A stretch of DNA of 64,000 bases from Actinomycetes bacterium (GTDB lineage Bacteria > Actinomycetota > Acidimicrobiia > Acidimicrobiales > RAAP-2). The translations under genes and the position numbers were made by a program. Positions within the stretch are counted from its first letter, which is position 1. Each line of letters starts with the position of its first letter. The notes beneath the pieces were generated by a model. It was not told the DNA's origin. It made no database searches and saw nothing but the letters and a program-made list of their open reading frames with translations. Shown here piece after piece: positions 52,867-61,230 of this stretch. The stretch spans positions 1 to 64,000 of the forward strand of contig JAJXTB010000002.1 of NCBI GenBank assembly GCA_021784205.1, read 5' to 3'.

Positions 52867-54804
52867 ATGATTCGAAACGCGGTCGAAGAGAGTCGCGAGC
52901 GTCTGGTCGCGCTGGCGCTGCTGCTGCAGAGTGCCACCCAGCAACGTCCGCTGACCCAAGAGACCATCGTGTCTGAGCTCCTGATCGACGAGTATCCCGT
53001 GAAGTCGAGCGGCCCGCGCAAGGTTCGCGCCTACCAGGGCGGCGACGTCGCCACCCGGCAGAAGTTCGAACGCGACAAGGCGAAGATTCGCGAGCTGGGC
53101 ATGCAGATCGAGACGGTCGTGCTCGGTGACGGCAGCGTCGGTTACTGGGTCGAGTCCGATGCGATGTACGCACCGCCACTCGCGCTGACCGAAGCCGAGC
53201 AGCGCGTGGTTCGACTCGCGTTGCGCCTCTGTGGTTTCGGTCGCTCCGGCGCATTCAGCCTCTTTGACGAGGGTCCCGCGCCCGACACCGGGCTCGAGTT
53301 CTCGAACTACTACAACCCCGTGTTGCGGGCCTTGCGTCTGGGCCGCGTCCTTGCCTTTGACTACCAGTCCTCGGCCAACAAGTTACGGGTGGTTGAGCCG
53401 CTCGCGCTTCGCGTGATCAACGGTGCCACCTACCTCGTCGCCCGGGTTCGCGGCACCGCCGAGGTCAAGGGCTACCGAATGACTCGCATCACCTCGATGC
53501 CCGTGGTGCGTTCCGAGTCCTTCGAGTCCGATGACGCCATTCGCGCGGTTGCGGCCGCGTGGCGCCCCGAGTACTCGCGCACCCTCAAGCCCGTCGACGT
53601 GGTGGTCGTGACCTCGGCGGACTACGCCTCACTACTCACGCGTGAGTACCCGAGCGCTATCGCCGCGACCAAGAAGGGCGGGCTGCGCGAAGTAGGGCTC
53701 TCGTTCGACAACTTGCGCGAGGCGCTGCGCTTCGTGGTGAACGCCGGCGCTCGGGTGCGATTGGTGAGCCCCAAGATCCTGAAGGTCGAATTGGCGACGT
53801 GGCTCGGTGGCGTGAATCGGGGCGCCGTGCCGGCACTCGACGGGGTGAGGTTCGACCCGGTCACGACCACTGACGCGCTCGGTCAAGCCCTGCAGTTGCT
53901 GCACGCCGTGCACCTCAGCGGCGACGGGCTGCGCATCAGCGAACTGTCGAGGCGTTTCGACCTCCCAGCGGACGTGGTCCGACACGTGATGGACCGACTG
54001 GTGTCCTTCGAGCCGCTGCACGGACGGTACGGCTTCCCGGCCCACGTGATCAAGGAGTGCGACGACTGGGAGAATGAGGCCGAGGACGACTCGCTCTACC
54101 GGGCCGAGTATGGCGTCGAAACTGACGCGGCCGACTTGGCGACCCTGACCTGGCGCGAGTTGTTCGAACTGAACATCGCCCTGCGAGAGGCGTCGCGTAT
54201 CTATGACGCCCCGGAGGTGCACTCGGCGATCGAGAAGATCGAGTCGGCGATCGGGTCCCAAGTTCGCGTCGAAAACACGAATTCCGAGCAGTTGCTCGAC
54301 GTCGTGCGCGGCGCCATCGAGTCGGGCGAGCGGATCAAGATCCACTACACGCCCGCGACCGCGGACGAGTCCCAGGAGCGCACCATCGAACCGCGTGAGA
54401 TCCGCGTACTCAACGGCCACGCCTACGTCCGTGCGTTCTGCCTGACGCGAGGGGCGTGGCGGACGTTCCGCGTCGATCGAATTAATGACGTCGTGGCCAA
54501 GTCGCCAGCCGACGAACCACGCGCCGCCGACCCGGTGCCGAACTGGCTCACGGCCGTTGGCGAGTCGGGCAGCGACGTCGTGGTCGTGGTCGAGGCGTCG
54601 TCGCGTTGGATCTTCGAGCCCCTGCCGAACGCCCAATGGCGCGCGCTCGACGACGGACGTCACGCGGTGCGGTTCCGGGTTGCAGATCGGACGTTCCTCG
54701 ACCACCTCATGGTCCAGGCCGGACCGGGCGCGGTCGTCGCGACACCCGAATTCGCCGACGCCGGTCGCGATCTCGCCCGCCAGATACGAGCTTTGCTGTC
54801 GTAG
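52867..54804 (+). CDS. pafBC: Double WYL-domain regulator, fused PafB-PafC type
   Basis: 645 aa. Two HTH-WYL-WCX units in one chain. The first has an HTH at about 5-95 and WYL at about 150-215 (GRVLAFDYQSS, then KLRVVEPLALRVINGATYLVA). The second has an HTH at about 345-385 (RISELSRRFDLPADVVRHVMDRL) and WYL at about 470-545 (ERIKIHYTPAT, then IEPREIRVLNGHAYVRAF and FRVDRIND). PafB and PafC are usually separate genes beside the proteasome-accessory locus and activate DNA-damage genes with a nucleic acid ligand; natural fusions are known in some actinobacteria. Here there is no proteasome context, and the next gene, 26 nt away, is a relaxase. GAGGAT precedes the ATG. Confidence 0.87.
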   Translation: MIRNAVEESRERLVALALLLQSATQQRPLTQETIVSELLIDEYPVKSSGPRKVRAYQGGDVATRQKFERDKAKIRELGMQIETVVLGDGSVGYWVESDAMYAPPLALTEAEQRVVRLALRLCGFGRSGAFSLFDEGPAPDTGLEFSNYYNPVLRALRLGRVLAFDYQSSANKLRVVEPLALRVINGATYLVARVRGTAEVKGYRMTRITSMPVVRSESFESDDAIRAVAAAWRPEYSRTLKPVDVVVVTSADYASLLTREYPSAIAATKKGGLREVGLSFDNLREALRFVVNAGARVRLVSPKILKVELATWLGGVNRGAVPALDGVRFDPVTTTDALGQALQLLHAVHLSGDGLRISELSRRFDLPADVVRHVMDRLVSFEPLHGRYGFPAHVIKECDDWENEAEDDSLYRAEYGVETDAADLATLTWRELFELNIALREASRIYDAPEVHSAIEKIESAIGSQVRVENTNSEQLLDVVRGAIESGERIKIHYTPATADESQERTIEPREIRVLNGHAYVRAFCLTRGAWRTFRVDRINDVVAKSPADEPRAADPVPNWLTAVGESGSDVVVVVEASSRWIFEPLPNAQWRALDDGRHAVRFRVADRTFLDHLMVQAGPGAVVATPEFADAGRDLARQIRALLS

Positions 54805-54830
54805 CGACCGTTGGGCCGCGGAGGTCCACG

Positions 54831-55910
54831 ATGATTCACGTCTTCGTACGTCGGTCGACCGACGTTGACTACTTGGTACAGGATCGCGGCGACGAACTGG
54901 CCGGCGTTCGCCGCGGCGACGCGGGCTGGTGGCTCCGAGGCAACGGAGACGCCCAGTCGAGCCTCGACGTGGCGAGCGTGTTGCAGACGAGTGCACGGGC
55001 CAGCGTCGTTGGCTATGACATCGTCGTGGCGGCGCCCCGCCCGCTCTCGATTCTCGTCGCCCTGGACGAGTCGAGCGCGGCCGACGTCGTCAGCGCCCAT
55101 CGTGAGGGGGTCCTCGCTGCGCTGAACTACCTCGAGGACCGCGCGCTCGTGGTTCGCCATCGTTTCGATGACGGGGCGTACCTTCGCCCCGCCCGCTGGG
55201 ACCGAGTCGTCGGATTCACCCACGGAATCAATCGCGCGGGCGAACCGCACGTGCACGACCACGTCCTCGTCGGCGCTCGTCCCAACAACGAGTCGACGGT
55301 CGCTGATTCGCGTTCGCTGTTCGCTCACCTGCCCGCAGCTGACGCGATCTATCGGGCGACCTTGCGCTGGGCGGTCAATCAGCGAACGTCGCACACCGCG
55401 TGGCGCAACTTCGCCGGCGTCGAGGGTGTGTCGGGCCTGGATGAGGGCTACCGGGCCATTTGGGGTGGCCACGCCGGCGATCGCGGTGCGAAGGGTACGT
55501 GGTCTCGCGACCAGGTGGTGGCGCGATGGCACGCGGACCTGGGCCAATTCGAGCCGATCAGCGCGCCGGTGGAGCCACCTCGTCGTAGCTTCGACGCCCA
55601 CGGGTATGCGGCGGCCTTCGAGGGGGCGACTCGAATTACGCGCCGGGATCTCGTTCGGGCGTTCGCCGACGCGTCGACCTTCGGGGCCGAGGCGTCCGTG
55701 GTCGGAGCGGCAATCGACGCCGTGCACCCACACCTGCGCACCGCGCACGGTCTCGACGAGCGGCCGTTGCGTCTCGTCCAGGCCCGCCGCCTGGTTCCCG
55801 AGCTGAGTCGGACACTCGCCCACGAGCGCGCCGCAATCGACGAGGACCGCTACCTGGACCGGGCGAGTATCTCGGGACTTCGCGAATCGCGAAATCGCTC
55901 GGAGCGGTGA
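54831..55910 (+). CDS. MobF/TrwC-type relaxase domain protein without helicase
   Basis: 359 aa. The relaxase core is recognisable: GYDIVVAAPRPLSILVAL (61-78) matches the GxDLTFSAPKSVS block. THGINRAGEPHVHDHV (130-145) supplies the three metal His (131, 142, 144) in the pattern H..(D/E)PxxHxH. Tyr14 in DVDYLVQDRG is the best candidate for the DNA-nicking tyrosine. TrwC/TraI proteins are about 1000-1700 aa with a C-terminal RecD-like helicase; nothing of that is here. A GGAGG site precedes the ATG, and the gene is in an operon with the double-WYL regulator. Its 3' end overlaps the convergent coupling-ATPase gene by 61 nt. Confidence 0.82.
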   Translation: MIHVFVRRSTDVDYLVQDRGDELAGVRRGDAGWWLRGNGDAQSSLDVASVLQTSARASVVGYDIVVAAPRPLSILVALDESSAADVVSAHREGVLAALNYLEDRALVVRHRFDDGAYLRPARWDRVVGFTHGINRAGEPHVHDHVLVGARPNNESTVADSRSLFAHLPAADAIYRATLRWAVNQRTSHTAWRNFAGVEGVSGLDEGYRAIWGGHAGDRGAKGTWSRDQVVARWHADLGQFEPISAPVEPPRRSFDAHGYAAAFEGATRITRRDLVRAFADASTFGAEASVVGAAIDAVHPHLRTAHGLDERPLRLVQARRLVPELSRTLAHERAAIDEDRYLDRASISGLRESRNRSER

Positions 55911-57133
55911 GCCGGGGTGAGGGCGATCCATCGCATCGAATTGTCACTGTCTATGCCAAGCGCCCAGCCAGGTCGCCCAGTGGCCAAGTCGCCAATGGTG
56001 GCTCGGTCGCGTTCGACCCAGCTCGTCGCGTAGGTGGTGTTTCGCCGCCGGCCCCGGTGGATCGACGTCGTGGGCACCAGCGTGCGGCCCGCGAGACGTT
56101 GCAGCAGCTCGAGGGTTTGGCGGTCGGCGATGCCGGGCAGGACGACGGTCGTTGGGAACAGTGAGACGAACCCATCGGCAATCGCGCCCCATCGGGCGCG
56201 AGCTTGGCTCAAGTCTTGGAGACACGCGAGCGTCAAGACTCCTTGCCCACCGCCTTCGGAGACGATGCCGGCGAGCCGCGGCAGCGGCGCGACGTTCGCC
56301 AACTCGTCGAGCGCCAAGAGCAACCTCGCGCCGTCGGCGTGCCTGTCGTAGGTCGCATGAACGATCTGTTCGATCAGTCCGACAATGAGCGGTGTGGACA
56401 CCGCTTGGAATCGACTTGGCGACACGATGTGTAGTTGATGAGGGGCGCGAAGAAACTCGTCGACGTCGAGCGGTGCGCCGCGGGCAGCGGCGCGAGCCGC
56501 GTCAGTGCGCAGACCGGCGAAGAGGCCCGATGCCGTTGACCAGATTCCTGATCGTTCTCGCTCGTCGGTCTCCATGATTCCCTGCAGCAATGCGACCGAA
56601 GCGTGGCCATCGCCGTAGCGATCACGCAACGTGGCCAGCGCGTCGTCACCGTGGCGCTGATCTATCGCGGTCGCGAGCTGGCCGAGTGAATCACCGCGAA
56701 GCGCCGTCGCGTGAATTAGCGGGGCGACCAGGGAGAAAGCCCGTTCGGTCCAGTGATCATCGCTCCGCTCGCTGTGCGATCGTCTCGCGACGTCGACGAG
56801 AGAACGCGTGGCGAGCACGGCGCCGTCCCAGTCATGCGATTGGTTGACGGGCGAGTAGCCGATGCGCGTCACACCTCGAGGCGTTGGCACCGTGCCTGAC
56901 GGATCGAAGAGCAACGTTGCGCCGTCGCTTCGACGGTTGGCCATCGCGGTCACCACGTCGGACTTAGTCGACGTGACAACGACCGAGCGAGTCGTGAGCA
57001 AGAGATTCGGAATGATGATCGATGACGTCTTGCCACTGCGGCTCGGACCGATCACCAACGTCGATCGTTCGTCACCACTCGTCGCGTCGCCGTGTTGAGT
57101 TCGTCCGAGATAGATGGTGGCGCTCGAAGTCAC
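55850..57133 (-). CDS. VirD4/TraG-type coupling ATPase (T4CP-like), soluble
   Basis: 427 aa from the GTG at 57133 (a TTG three codons upstream is possible). Walker [20 protein letters not shown] near the N-terminus, DPSG and [10 protein letters not shown] as in conjugative coupling proteins, Walker [18 protein letters not shown], and [22 protein letters not shown] (sensor motif). T4CPs pump relaxase-bound DNA to a type IV channel and normally have N-terminal transmembrane helices; none is present. No mating-channel genes occur in the window. Its end overlaps the relaxase gene, so the two form a convergent pair. Confidence 0.82.
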   Translation of the reverse strand: MTSSATIYLGRTQHGDATSGDERSTLVIGPSRSGKTSSIIIPNLLLTTRSVVVTSTKSDVVTAMANRRSDGATLLFDPSGTVPTPRGVTRIGYSPVNQSHDWDGAVLATRSLVDVARRSHSERSDDHWTERAFSLVAPLIHATALRGDSLGQLATAIDQRHGDDALATLRDRYGDGHASVALLQGIMETDERERSGIWSTASGLFAGLRTDAARAAARGAPLDVDEFLRAPHQLHIVSPSRFQAVSTPLIVGLIEQIVHATYDRHADGARLLLALDELANVAPLPRLAGIVSEGGGQGVLTLACLQDLSQARARWGAIADGFVSLFPTTVVLPGIADRQTLELLQRLAGRTLVPTTSIHRGRRRNTTYATSWVERDRATIGDLATGRPGWALGIDSDNSMRWIALTPAHRSERFRDSRSPEILARSR

Positions 57134-57142
57134 AAAAAACAA

Positions 57143-57435
57143 TTGTCGCGGATTGCGTCGAAATGCTTGACATTGGTGGATGAACCGAGTGAACTTTTAC
57201 TTGTTCTTCTACGGAAGCGTTAGACGAAATACGAATCGTCGCCGATGACGACAGCGAACATCGTCTTTCCGCATAAGAACCGTGCACTGCGATCGGCCAT
57301 CGTACAACTGGGAAGTTGGCAGATGGACGGACGAGTTCACGCTCTTCAACGCGGTTCCTTATTGCAAAATGCAAGTCGACGTAACCGTCGATGAAGGCCC
57401 CAGATTGATTCAATGTTGAGTCCCAAGGAGGGAAA
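57143..57435. other. AT-richer intergenic region
   Basis: 293 bp with visibly lower GC than the surroundings and no supported gene. TTGACA (57167-57172) could be a plus-strand -35, with only poor -10 matches. TTGCAAAATGCAA near 57363 is a small dyad. It separates the coupling-ATPase gene from the Lys/Ala-rich gene and probably holds promoters for both. Confidence 0.4.
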
Positions 57436-57744
57436 GTGGCAACAGCCGCCAAGAAGGCTCCGGCCAAGAAGGCAGTAGCCAAGAAGGCACCGGCCAAGAA
57501 GGCCGCCGCCAAGAAGGCTCCGGCCAAGAAGGCAGTAGCCAAGAAGGCACCGGCCAAGAAGGCCGTCGCTAAGAAGGCACCGGCCAAGAAGGCAGTAGCC
57601 AAGAAGGCGCCGGCGAAGAAGGCACCGGCGAAGAAGGCCGCAGCCAAGAAGGCACCGGCGAAGAAGGCCGTAGCCAAGAAGGCACCGGCGAAGAAGGCTG
57701 CCGCCAAGAAGGCTCCGGCCAAGAAGGCTGCCGCCAAGAAGTAG
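57436..57744 (+). CDS. Histone H1-tail-like Lys/Ala/Pro-rich repeat protein
   Basis: 102 aa made only of Ala, Lys, Pro and Val after the first few residues, in a pentad register ([15 protein letters not shown]) running from residue 6 to the end. It resembles the C-terminal tails of histone H1, actinobacterial HupB and chlamydial Hc2, but has no globular DNA-binding domain. The very high positive charge implies nucleic-acid binding or condensation. The strong ribosome binding site AAGGAGGG 5 nt before the GTG shows it is meant to be expressed. The gene is followed by the 16-bp hairpin at 57769-57803. Confidence 0.8.
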   Translation: MATAAKKAPAKKAVAKKAPAKKAAAKKAPAKKAVAKKAPAKKAVAKKAPAKKAVAKKAPAKKAPAKKAAAKKAPAKKAVAKKAPAKKAAAKKAPAKKAAAKK

Positions 57745-57753
57745 CCGCCAGCT

Positions 57754-58386
57754 TTACAGTGCGGTACCAAGCGAATGGGGGGCCGTCGGCCCCCCATTCG
57801 CTTCGATTGCGGTCAAGTCCTCGGGCACGTCGACGTCGAATCGCCATGGGCTGTCGGTGATCGTAACGACCTCTAGTCCCAGGCGCTGGGCCTCCCGCGC
57901 ATGGCGACGCGCCGAGCCGGGGCCGTAGTGGAAGCGGAATGGCAGGCCGGTGGGCAAGGAGAGAACGTTCGTGCCCGTGCCGTGCCGGTCCGCGACAATC
58001 GTGACCGTCGCGGTGGGTTCGAATCGACCCAATCCATCGGGGAAGCGCAGGTCGCCGTGGGCGATGGCGATGCGATGGTAGTCGTGCGCAAGGTGTTCAT
58101 AGGCGAAGGTAACGGCAGCGTTGAGCCCGGTGTGGGGCGAACGAAGCACCGCGGCGCCGTTGGCGACGGCGAAACGTTCGATGTCGTCGGTCTCACACAC
58201 CACGACCACCGGTAGAGGTTTGCAGCTCGCCAACACGGCGCGCGCCAGCTGCTCGGCGATGGATGCCACGTTCGAGGTGCCCGCCGCGCGTAGCCGGGAC
58301 TTGGCCGAATCGAACGATCGAAGGGGGACGACGACGACGCGCCGGGGGGCGGGAGCGAAGTGAAGGTCTCCATCGAGTGGGTCCAC
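57754..58386 (-). CDS. cofC: 2-phospho-L-lactate guanylyltransferase-like (CofC/FbiD), F420 biosynthesis
   Basis: 210 aa nucleotidyltransferase fold. [20 protein letters not shown] is the nucleotide loop, with [17 protein letters not shown] and DVDVPEDL also present, as in CofC/FbiD, which activate phospholactate or PEP with GTP for coenzyme F420. I use the GTG at 58386 because TACAGT stands 6 nt upstream. The longer reading to 58452 would overlap the rnhB promoter. The last ~15 codons lie in a perfect inverted repeat, giving a Gly/Pro/Ala tail that is probably not functional protein. Confidence 0.85.
   Translation of the reverse strand: MDPLDGDLHFAPAPRRVVVVPLRSFDSAKSRLRAAGTSNVASIAEQLARAVLASCKPLPVVVVCETDDIERFAVANGAAVLRSPHTGLNAAVTFAYEHLAHDYHRIAIAHGDLRFPDGLGRFEPTATVTIVADRHGTGTNVLSLPTGLPFRFHYGPGSARRHAREAQRLGLEVVTITDSPWRFDVDVPEDLTAIEANGGPTAPHSLGTAL
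57769..57803. terminator. 16-bp perfect hairpin serving two convergent genes
   Basis: AAGCGAATGGGGGGCC (57769-57784), loop GTC, then its exact complement (57788-57803). It follows the Lys/Ala-rich gene by 24 nt on the plus strand and lies within the last codons of cofC on the minus strand. Only a weak T-rich tail follows on the plus strand. Confidence 0.7.
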
Positions 58387-58392
58387 CTCGCC

Positions 58393-58398
58393 ACTGTA
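58393..58398 (-). promoter_or_regulatory. -10 element of cofC
   Basis: Minus-strand TACAGT, 6 nt, then GTG at 58386. Confidence 0.5.
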
Positions 58399-58477
58399 CG
58401 GCCCGATGGATCGAGCCTCCACCCTCAGCGCCACTCGTAGGATGTCGATCACGACTAGCGGAGGACCGGGAAGTTCA

Positions 58478-59134
58478 GTGAACGTCGTGCCACCAACCCT
58501 CGATGTCGAGACCCAGCTCTTCAGCGATGGCTACCCGTGGATCGGGTCACTCGACGAAGTCGGCACGGGCAGTGCCGTGGGGCCGTGCCACTGCGCCATT
58601 GTCGTCATTGGTCCCTCGTGCGGCCCGTTTCCATCGCGGCTTCGCGACAGCAAACTGCTGAGTGCGCCGGCACGCGAGTCATTGGTTCCCGAGATTGAGC
58701 GCTGGGTGAGCGACTACGCGATCGGATCGGCCAGTGCCCAAGAGATCGACCAGTTCGGACTCACCGCGGCGTTGGGGTTCGCCGGCCGGCGTGCATTGGC
58801 ACAGCTGAGCGTGGTGCCGTCGATCGTGCTGCTCGATGGTCAACGAGACTGGCTGACCGACAAGCGGCCCAGCCTTGCCGGGGCCGATCTCACTGCGGTG
58901 CGCGTCCCTCGCGTCATCACCCGGGTGAAGGCCGACCGGCACTGCGCGAGCGTGGCGGCCGCGAGCGTGCTCGCGAAAGTTCGTCGCGATGCGCTCCTCA
59001 GCGAACTTGCGATGCAGTATCCGGGCTACGGGTGGGAGCGGAACAAGGGCTACGTGACGGCGGCTCATCGCGACGCGATCATTCGCTTAGGACTGACCCC
59101 TGAGCATCGGCGCTCCTGGAACCTGCTGGGCTGA
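58478..59134 (+). CDS. rnhB: Ribonuclease HII with an HIII-like active-site motif
   Basis: 218 aa from the GTG at 58478. The active-site opening reads GSLDEVGTGSAVGP (23-36), where RNase HII normally has DEAGRG. DEVGTG is the form seen in RNase HIII. The remainder is HII-like: LRDSKLLS, VKADRHCASVAAASVLAKVRRD, YPGYGWERNKGYVTAAHRDAI and TPEHRRSW. It lacks the N-terminal TBP-like domain of RNase HIII. It should still cleave RNA in DNA, but the junction-reading Arg is replaced by Thr. TAGGAT near 58437 is a possible -10, and GGAGG sits 13 nt before the start. Confidence 0.88.
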   Translation: MNVVPPTLDVETQLFSDGYPWIGSLDEVGTGSAVGPCHCAIVVIGPSCGPFPSRLRDSKLLSAPARESLVPEIERWVSDYAIGSASAQEIDQFGLTAALGFAGRRALAQLSVVPSIVLLDGQRDWLTDKRPSLAGADLTAVRVPRVITRVKADRHCASVAAASVLAKVRRDALLSELAMQYPGYGWERNKGYVTAAHRDAIIRLGLTPEHRRSWNLLG

Positions 59135-59193
59135 ACGGCGACGGCACCGTCGCTGTACAGCCTCGGCCGCGCGTCGCGTGGGACAATACCCCT

Positions 59194-60996
59194 ATGCCAA
59201 AGTCCAAGGCCATCGTGGCCGCCATGCTCCTGGTCGCTGCGATTCCGCTGACCATGGCCGCTACGTATACGAGTGCGTCCGCTGCGCCGACCTCGATGAC
59301 CGTGGCCGAAGCGCCGGGTGCGACTCCGAACTACATCTTTCCGTTCATGAGCTGCGCGTACGACACGTCCAACAACGTCAGCTACCTCCAACGCCTGCTC
59401 TACCAGCCGCTCTACTGGTTCGGTGCTGGCTCGTCGACCGCCGAGGTTCCGTCGCTGTCTCTCGCCTCTGACCCCGTGTTCTCCAGGTCGCGCACCACGG
59501 CGACGCTCACGGTCAAGCCCTGGCGATTCGCCGACGGACAGTACGTCACCGGTCGTTCGGTGATGTTCTTCCTAAACCTGTGGGTTGCCGACCCCACGGG
59601 ATTCTGCCCGTTCGAGCCCGGCCTTGGGATCCCGGGCGAGCTGCGGGGCGCGACGGCCGTGGGCAACACCGTCCATCTGTATTTCACGCGTCCGGTCAAT
59701 CCAACGTGGATGGTCAGTGACTTCCTCTCGCTGGTCACACCGCTTCCTGAAGCGTGGGACCGCACCTCGGCCAGCACGGCCGCGAACTGTTCGGCCGGTG
59801 CTCCCCGAGTGGCGGCCACGGTGGCCACCTGCAGAGCGGTGGGGGCGTACCTCGAGTCCATCGCGACGGCGACGACGACCTTCACGAACGGGTTCTGGCG
59901 AAGTGGGGTCGACGGACCCTGGATCCTCAGTGCGCTCGATTCGTCGGGCAACGCAACCTTCAGCGTGAACCACGGCTACTCGGGGACCGTCCACCCCCAC
60001 CTATCGACGTTCAGCGAAGTCGCCTATCGATCGGCGACCCAGGAGTTGCGCGACCTCGAGTCCGGGGCGCTCAACGTGGGCAACCTCGATTTCAACTCGC
60101 TCACGAGCGCCGCGGCGCAAGTGAATCCCACGACGAACGCCGTGCAAGCCATTACGCCAACGGACACCGTCAGCGCCGTCAGTCCGTGGTCCATCGGGTA
60201 CATCCCGTTCAACTTCGGGGCCGCTGACAGCGAGCGGGCGATCGTGGAACAGCCGTACGTTCGAGCGGCGATGCAGATGGCGATCGATCAGGCATCGATC
60301 GTACGCAATCTATTCGGCGGCTACGCCGTCCCGGGCAGCGGACCGCTTCCGGTGGGCGCGACGACGGCCTCGGGCACTTCGACGCCGGTGACGAACACGT
60401 ACGACCCGTCGACCGCCGCGACGAACTTGAAATCCCACGGGTGGCAGATGAGTGGTGGCGTGCTGGTCTGCGAGAATCCCGGCGGCGGCGTAGCCCAGTG
60501 CGGAGCGGGCATTGCCGCCGGAACCTCGATGACCCTCACACTGCTGCTACCCAATACCTCGCCACTCTTCGTGCGCGAAATGGACGTGCTCGTCACGGAC
60601 TGGAAATCGATCGGTATCGACGTCAACCTCCAGTTCGCCAGTTTCAATCAGGTGGTCACCACCTGTTCGACGTCGGCGTCGGCCCAACTGTGCACCTGGG
60701 ATACGGGATGGTCCTACGCGCCATCGGCCCTGCCAACGGGTGAGGCGCTCTTCGCGACGACGGGTCTGGCCAACGTCGGCGCATTCAGCTCGACCTCGGT
60801 CGATAACCTAATCAGGCAGACGCTGCAGGCTCCCGTGTCACTCGCGCGCTACGCCGCCGCGGTGTCCACGCAACTACCGGCCCTCTTTATCCCTCAGGCC
60901 GACGTGCTCGCCGAGACCTCCAAGAACCTCCAGAGTGTGGTTGGGCTCGCTCCCAATCCACTCGGTTCGTTCACGCCCGCGTACTATCACTGGTAG
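59194..60996 (+). CDS. ABC transporter substrate-binding protein, family 5 (peptide/oligopeptide type)
   Basis: 600 aa. Export signal (MPKSKAIVAAMLLVAAIPLTMAA, cleavage near an ASA motif around 30), then the SBP_bac_5 fold. Recognisable stretches are LLYQPLYWFG, KPWRFADGQYVTGRSVMFFLNLW and YVRAAMQMAIDQASIVRNLFGGYAVPGSGPLP. No lipobox Cys, so it is probably a soluble or otherwise anchored protein. GACAAT lies 6 nt before the ATG. Two permease genes follow. Confidence 0.9.
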   Translation: MPKSKAIVAAMLLVAAIPLTMAATYTSASAAPTSMTVAEAPGATPNYIFPFMSCAYDTSNNVSYLQRLLYQPLYWFGAGSSTAEVPSLSLASDPVFSRSRTTATLTVKPWRFADGQYVTGRSVMFFLNLWVADPTGFCPFEPGLGIPGELRGATAVGNTVHLYFTRPVNPTWMVSDFLSLVTPLPEAWDRTSASTAANCSAGAPRVAATVATCRAVGAYLESIATATTTFTNGFWRSGVDGPWILSALDSSGNATFSVNHGYSGTVHPHLSTFSEVAYRSATQELRDLESGALNVGNLDFNSLTSAAAQVNPTTNAVQAITPTDTVSAVSPWSIGYIPFNFGAADSERAIVEQPYVRAAMQMAIDQASIVRNLFGGYAVPGSGPLPVGATTASGTSTPVTNTYDPSTAATNLKSHGWQMSGGVLVCENPGGGVAQCGAGIAAGTSMTLTLLLPNTSPLFVREMDVLVTDWKSIGIDVNLQFASFNQVVTTCSTSASAQLCTWDTGWSYAPSALPTGEALFATTGLANVGAFSSTSVDNLIRQTLQAPVSLARYAAAVSTQLPALFIPQADVLAETSKNLQSVVGLAPNPLGSFTPAYYHW

Positions 60997-61230
60997 GCAT
61001 AGCGAACGATTCCCATTCGACGCCGCCGTCGAGCGGCGGGGGTGGCGTGCGGTTCAATTCCGGCTACGCGCGGGACTCACTCGAAGAGCCTTTTGCCGAC
61101 ATTCGGGCACGAAATTCTCGCGACGCTTTAGAATCGGTATTCTGGAACATGCCATTGACCAGGGAATTTGACGGATCGCACGAGCACCTTGCGCCACAAA
61201 AGTGGTTCACGCTGCTGCTAGCATTCGCAC
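60997..61230 (+). other. Gap between binding-protein and permease genes with stem-loop
   Basis: No supported gene. CCGCCG-tcgag-CGGCGG (61023-61039) forms a GC-rich stem-loop 26 nt after the binding-protein stop. Such hairpins often stabilise the abundant upstream message or attenuate read-through. The permease promoter lies at the right end. Confidence 0.45.
61219..61224 (+). promoter_or_regulatory. -10 element of first permease gene
   Basis: TAGCAT, 6 nt, then GTG at 61231. Confidence 0.5.

Noticed and set aside
57072..57797. Minus-strand frame reading GAFLA-type hydrophobic repeats
   Set aside because: It is the antisense of the Lys/Ala repeat gene, which has a strong ribosome binding site on the plus strand. 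The apparent membrane protein is an artefact of the repeat.
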